A stretch of 7,941 bases of DNA from a bacterium (lineage in GTDB: Bacteria; Fidelibacterota; Marinisomatia; Marinisomatales; Marinisomataceae). Under the pieces are notes generated by a model. It saw nothing but the letters and a program-made list of their open reading frames with translations, was not told the DNA's origin and ran no database searches. The position numbers and the translations under genes were made by a program. The stretch covers positions 1-7,941 of the forward strand of contig JALRJJ010000064.1 in the NCBI GenBank assembly GCA_023255095.1, in the 5' to 3' direction. This document shows, piece by piece, positions 6,539 through 7,941 of this stretch (within the stretch, counting starts at the first letter, position 1; every line of letters begins with the position of its first letter).

Positions 6539-7062
6539 TAATAAAGACCTAATTGAAGTTTTGCTGCGTCACTCATCATTTCTTGATTCCATTGTGGTTC
6601 CCAGACTAGTTCTACATCAACATTTTTTGCACCACTAAGAGCTTCAAGTTTTTGTTTAACTTCTCCTGCGATAACTGGGCCCATTCCACACCCAGGTGCT
6701 GTGAGGGTCATTTTAATGTGAATATCTACCCCATCTTCTTTTGAATTAATTGAACAGTCATAAATCAAACCTAAATCAACAATGTTAACTGGAATTTCTG
6801 GATCATAGCAGGTGTGTAAAACATTCCAAATTTCGTCTTCTGAAGCAAAATTATTAGAGTCCATTTCAATTATTTCTTCACCAATTGCATCCGCATCTTT
6901 TCCTTTTACTTGGTACATGTTTCCTTCAACAATAATAGTAAAATTATCTCCTAATGATTGAACTATGATTCCTTGTTGATTTTGTTTCAGTAGGGTGAGG
7001 GTGCCATCTGGAACACTATAAACATTGATATCTCTACTGAAAGTGAAGTTTTTATTTTCCAT
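6538..7062 (-). CDS. sufT: SufT, DUF59-family Fe-S maturation factor
   Basis: This 174-residue protein matches the long SufT form, which helps mature iron-sulfur proteins. The N-terminal part (about 15-65) has the features of that subfamily: a PDGT motif, a V-Q-S-L-G segment and KDADAIGEE (55-63). The DUF59 domain (about 74-150) carries CYDPEIPVNIVDLGLIY (85-101) and MTLTAPGCGMGPVIAGEV (118-135), with Cys125 as the conserved, probably cluster-binding, cysteine. The tail WEPQWNQEMMSDAAKLQLG is typical of SufT and unlike short PaaD-type DUF59 proteins. The start lies inside the end of sufE (11-base overlap) and the stop overlaps the sufS start, so it sits between SufE and its partner SufS. No Shine-Dalgarno is clear. 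Confidence 0.93.
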   Translation of the reverse strand: MENKNFTFSRDINVYSVPDGTLTLLKQNQQGIIVQSLGDNFTIIVEGNMYQVKGKDADAIGEEIIEMDSNNFASEDEIWNVLHTCYDPEIPVNIVDLGLIYDCSINSKEDGVDIHIKMTLTAPGCGMGPVIAGEVKQKLEALSGAKNVDVELVWEPQWNQEMMSDAAKLQLGLY

Positions 7063-7477
7063 CTGAGGTTTTCTCTAAAATTATATTAATTGCACCAATA
7101 AATCCATTTTGTCTTTGGCTAGATATTGTTGGTCCAATATTTAACCATTCAAAAATTTGGACAGGGTTTTCAAAAGAATTAATAAAGCTCTTTATTTCTT
7201 TATTAGAGGCTCCATCAAATGCAACTTGAAGGATGCGCAATAGCCCTTTGACAACAGAACTTTCTGAATCAGCAACCATGTTGATTTTTTCTGGATTTTC
7301 AAGTTTTATCCAAGTTTGAGAGGTGCAGGCTTTAACTCGATTATCCATAGTTTTATAATTCTCGGGAATAATTTCTAATTTTTTACTTAAATCAATTATG
7401 TAGAGTAGTTTATCTTGACCTGTAAGAAGCGAAAAATTCTCTCGAATTTCCGCTAGATTGCTAACAATTTTATCCAT
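7052..7477 (-). CDS. sufE: SufE, sulfur-acceptor protein for SufS
   Basis: SufE accepts persulfide sulfur from SufS on one cysteine and delivers it to SufBCD. The protein is 141 residues, normal for the family. Its N-terminus follows the usual pattern (I-x-E-N-F, QDKLLYIIDLSKKL at 21-34). The active cysteine is Cys51 in VKACTSQTWIK, the counterpart of E. coli SufE Cys51, with Ala in place of the common Gly just before it. VVKGLLRILQVAFDGASNKEI (75-95) is the conserved helix block, and ISSQRQNGFIGAI (118-130) corresponds to the usual LSPSRSNGL segment with Pro and Ser changed. The ATG lies within the last codons of sufD (8-base overlap) and has no Shine-Dalgarno. Lying directly between sufD and sufT, it is surely part of the SUF operon. 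A CsdE-like role is the only alternative and fits poorly. Confidence 0.93.
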   Translation of the reverse strand: MDKIVSNLAEIRENFSLLTGQDKLLYIIDLSKKLEIIPENYKTMDNRVKACTSQTWIKLENPEKINMVADSESSVVKGLLRILQVAFDGASNKEIKSFINSFENPVQIFEWLNIGPTISSQRQNGFIGAINIILEKTSDGK

Positions 7478-7941
7478 TGATCCATTTTGATATGATAATG
7501 TTACAATCTGATTCTAAGTCAGAATTACTAAAATCTTCAACAATTTCTTTGGCAAAAGCCTCAATATGAATTTTTCTTGATTCATCTTCTGATAAACCTC
7601 TAGATCTTAAGTAAAAAATGCTTGAATCATCTAAGGCTCCAGTTGTGGATCCATGTCCACATTTAACATCATCGGCAAAGATTTCTAGTTGGGGGTTCGA
7701 ATGAGCTTTTGATTGTTCTGAAAGAAGCAAATTCTTATTTGATTGCTCTGAATCAGTTTTTTGAGCATTTTTTAATACGATTACTTTCCCATTAAAAACT
7801 GCGGTAGATTGGTTATCCAGAATATTATTAACTTTTTGTCTACTGCTACAATTTGGAGCATTGTGGTTAACTAAAATATTGTTATCATAATGCTGAGCGC
7901 CTTTAACAAGATTGAGAATATTCACTTCCGCATCAGAACCT
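7470..7941 (-). CDS. sufD: SufD, C-terminal part (5'-truncated by window edge)
   Basis: This is the C-terminal core of a SufBCD scaffold subunit, about 157 residues of a protein normally near 420-440. The frame is open through the window edge; the GTG at 7925-7923 is an internal valine, since GSDAEV reads in frame before it. Motifs: NILNLVKG, NHNAPNCSS, ILDNQSTAVFNGKV, NAQKTDSEQSNKNLLLS, PQLEIFADDVKCGHGST (Cys at 7661-7659), LDDSSIFYLRSRGLS and IEAFAKEIVEDF. The His at 7655-7653 in KCGHG appears to align with E. coli SufD His360, a residue needed for cluster formation. The pattern fits SufD better than SufB because the preceding segment and the short C-terminus match SufD. The SufD/SufB split is inferred from motifs alone. 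It is the first of the overlapping minus-strand genes visible here; sufB and sufC presumably lie upstream. Confidence 0.93.
   Translation of the reverse strand, partial: GSDAEVNILNLVKGAQHYDNNILVNHNAPNCSSRQKVNNILDNQSTAVFNGKVIVLKNAQKTDSEQSNKNLLLSEQSKAHSNPQLEIFADDVKCGHGSTTGALDDSSIFYLRSRGLSEDESRKIHIEAFAKEIVEDFSNSDLESDCNIIISKWING

Noticed and set aside
7470..7925. A complete 151-residue gene starting at the GTG at 7925.
   Set aside because: The frame remains open to the window edge and the residues before the GTG fit SufD, so this is an internal valine and the gene is truncated by the window.

Overview
This strongly AT-rich, very gene-dense window comes from a bacterial chromosome. Two gene blocks converge at about 5100, and only about 90 bases lie outside genes; no gene-free stretch exceeds 51 bases. 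There is no sign of phage, transposon, CRISPR, tRNA or rRNA. Three features point to the Bacteroidota or a relative in the wider FCB assemblage (for example a marine lineage such as Marinimicrobia or Balneolota): the GlmU-family protein resembles the alternative Bacteroidota type, the SUF operon ends with a DUF2480-type gene, and recognisable Shine-Dalgarno sites are almost absent. The placement is inference; no phylogenetic marker is present.

Plus strand, 1-5102. The 3' end of an unrecognised gene overlaps by 4 bases a GlmU-family left-handed beta-helix acyltransferase (231-1013) that lacks the usual N-terminal nucleotidyltransferase domain. Next comes a small protein with a possible zinc knuckle and a very acidic tail (1034-1441). 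After a 51-base gap, three genes form an electron-transfer module. EtfB (1493-2266) and EtfA (2263-3234) make the soluble electron transfer flavoprotein. The third gene (3252-5102) encodes a 616-residue membrane protein with a NarI-like haem b domain, two [4Fe-4S] ferredoxin motifs and two CCG domains, the architecture of the ETF:(mena)quinone oxidoreductase often called EMO or DUF224. Together they would carry electrons from acyl-CoA or similar dehydrogenases into the quinone pool.

Minus strand, 7941 down to 5099. This is the distal part of a SUF iron-sulfur assembly operon in the order sufD (C-terminal part only), sufE, sufT, sufS, DUF2480-like. Every junction overlaps or abuts, by 8, 11, 1 and 0 bases, so the proteins are probably translated in a coupled way. 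SufS takes sulfur from cysteine, SufE relays it, SufD belongs to the SufBCD scaffold and SufT is a DUF59 maturation factor. The last gene is an 81-residue single-unit form of DUF2480, whose usual form appears to be a tandem two-unit protein. sufB and sufC are expected just outside the window.

The two blocks meet tail to tail and share a TTAA that supplies both stop codons. There may be a loose functional link, since the membrane oxidoreductase needs several iron-sulfur clusters, but their opposite orientation means they are not co-transcribed. I see no clearly new multi-gene system. The most unusual items are the condensed DUF2480 protein, the GlmU-like protein without its nucleotidyltransferase half, and the unrecognised acidic zinc-knuckle protein.
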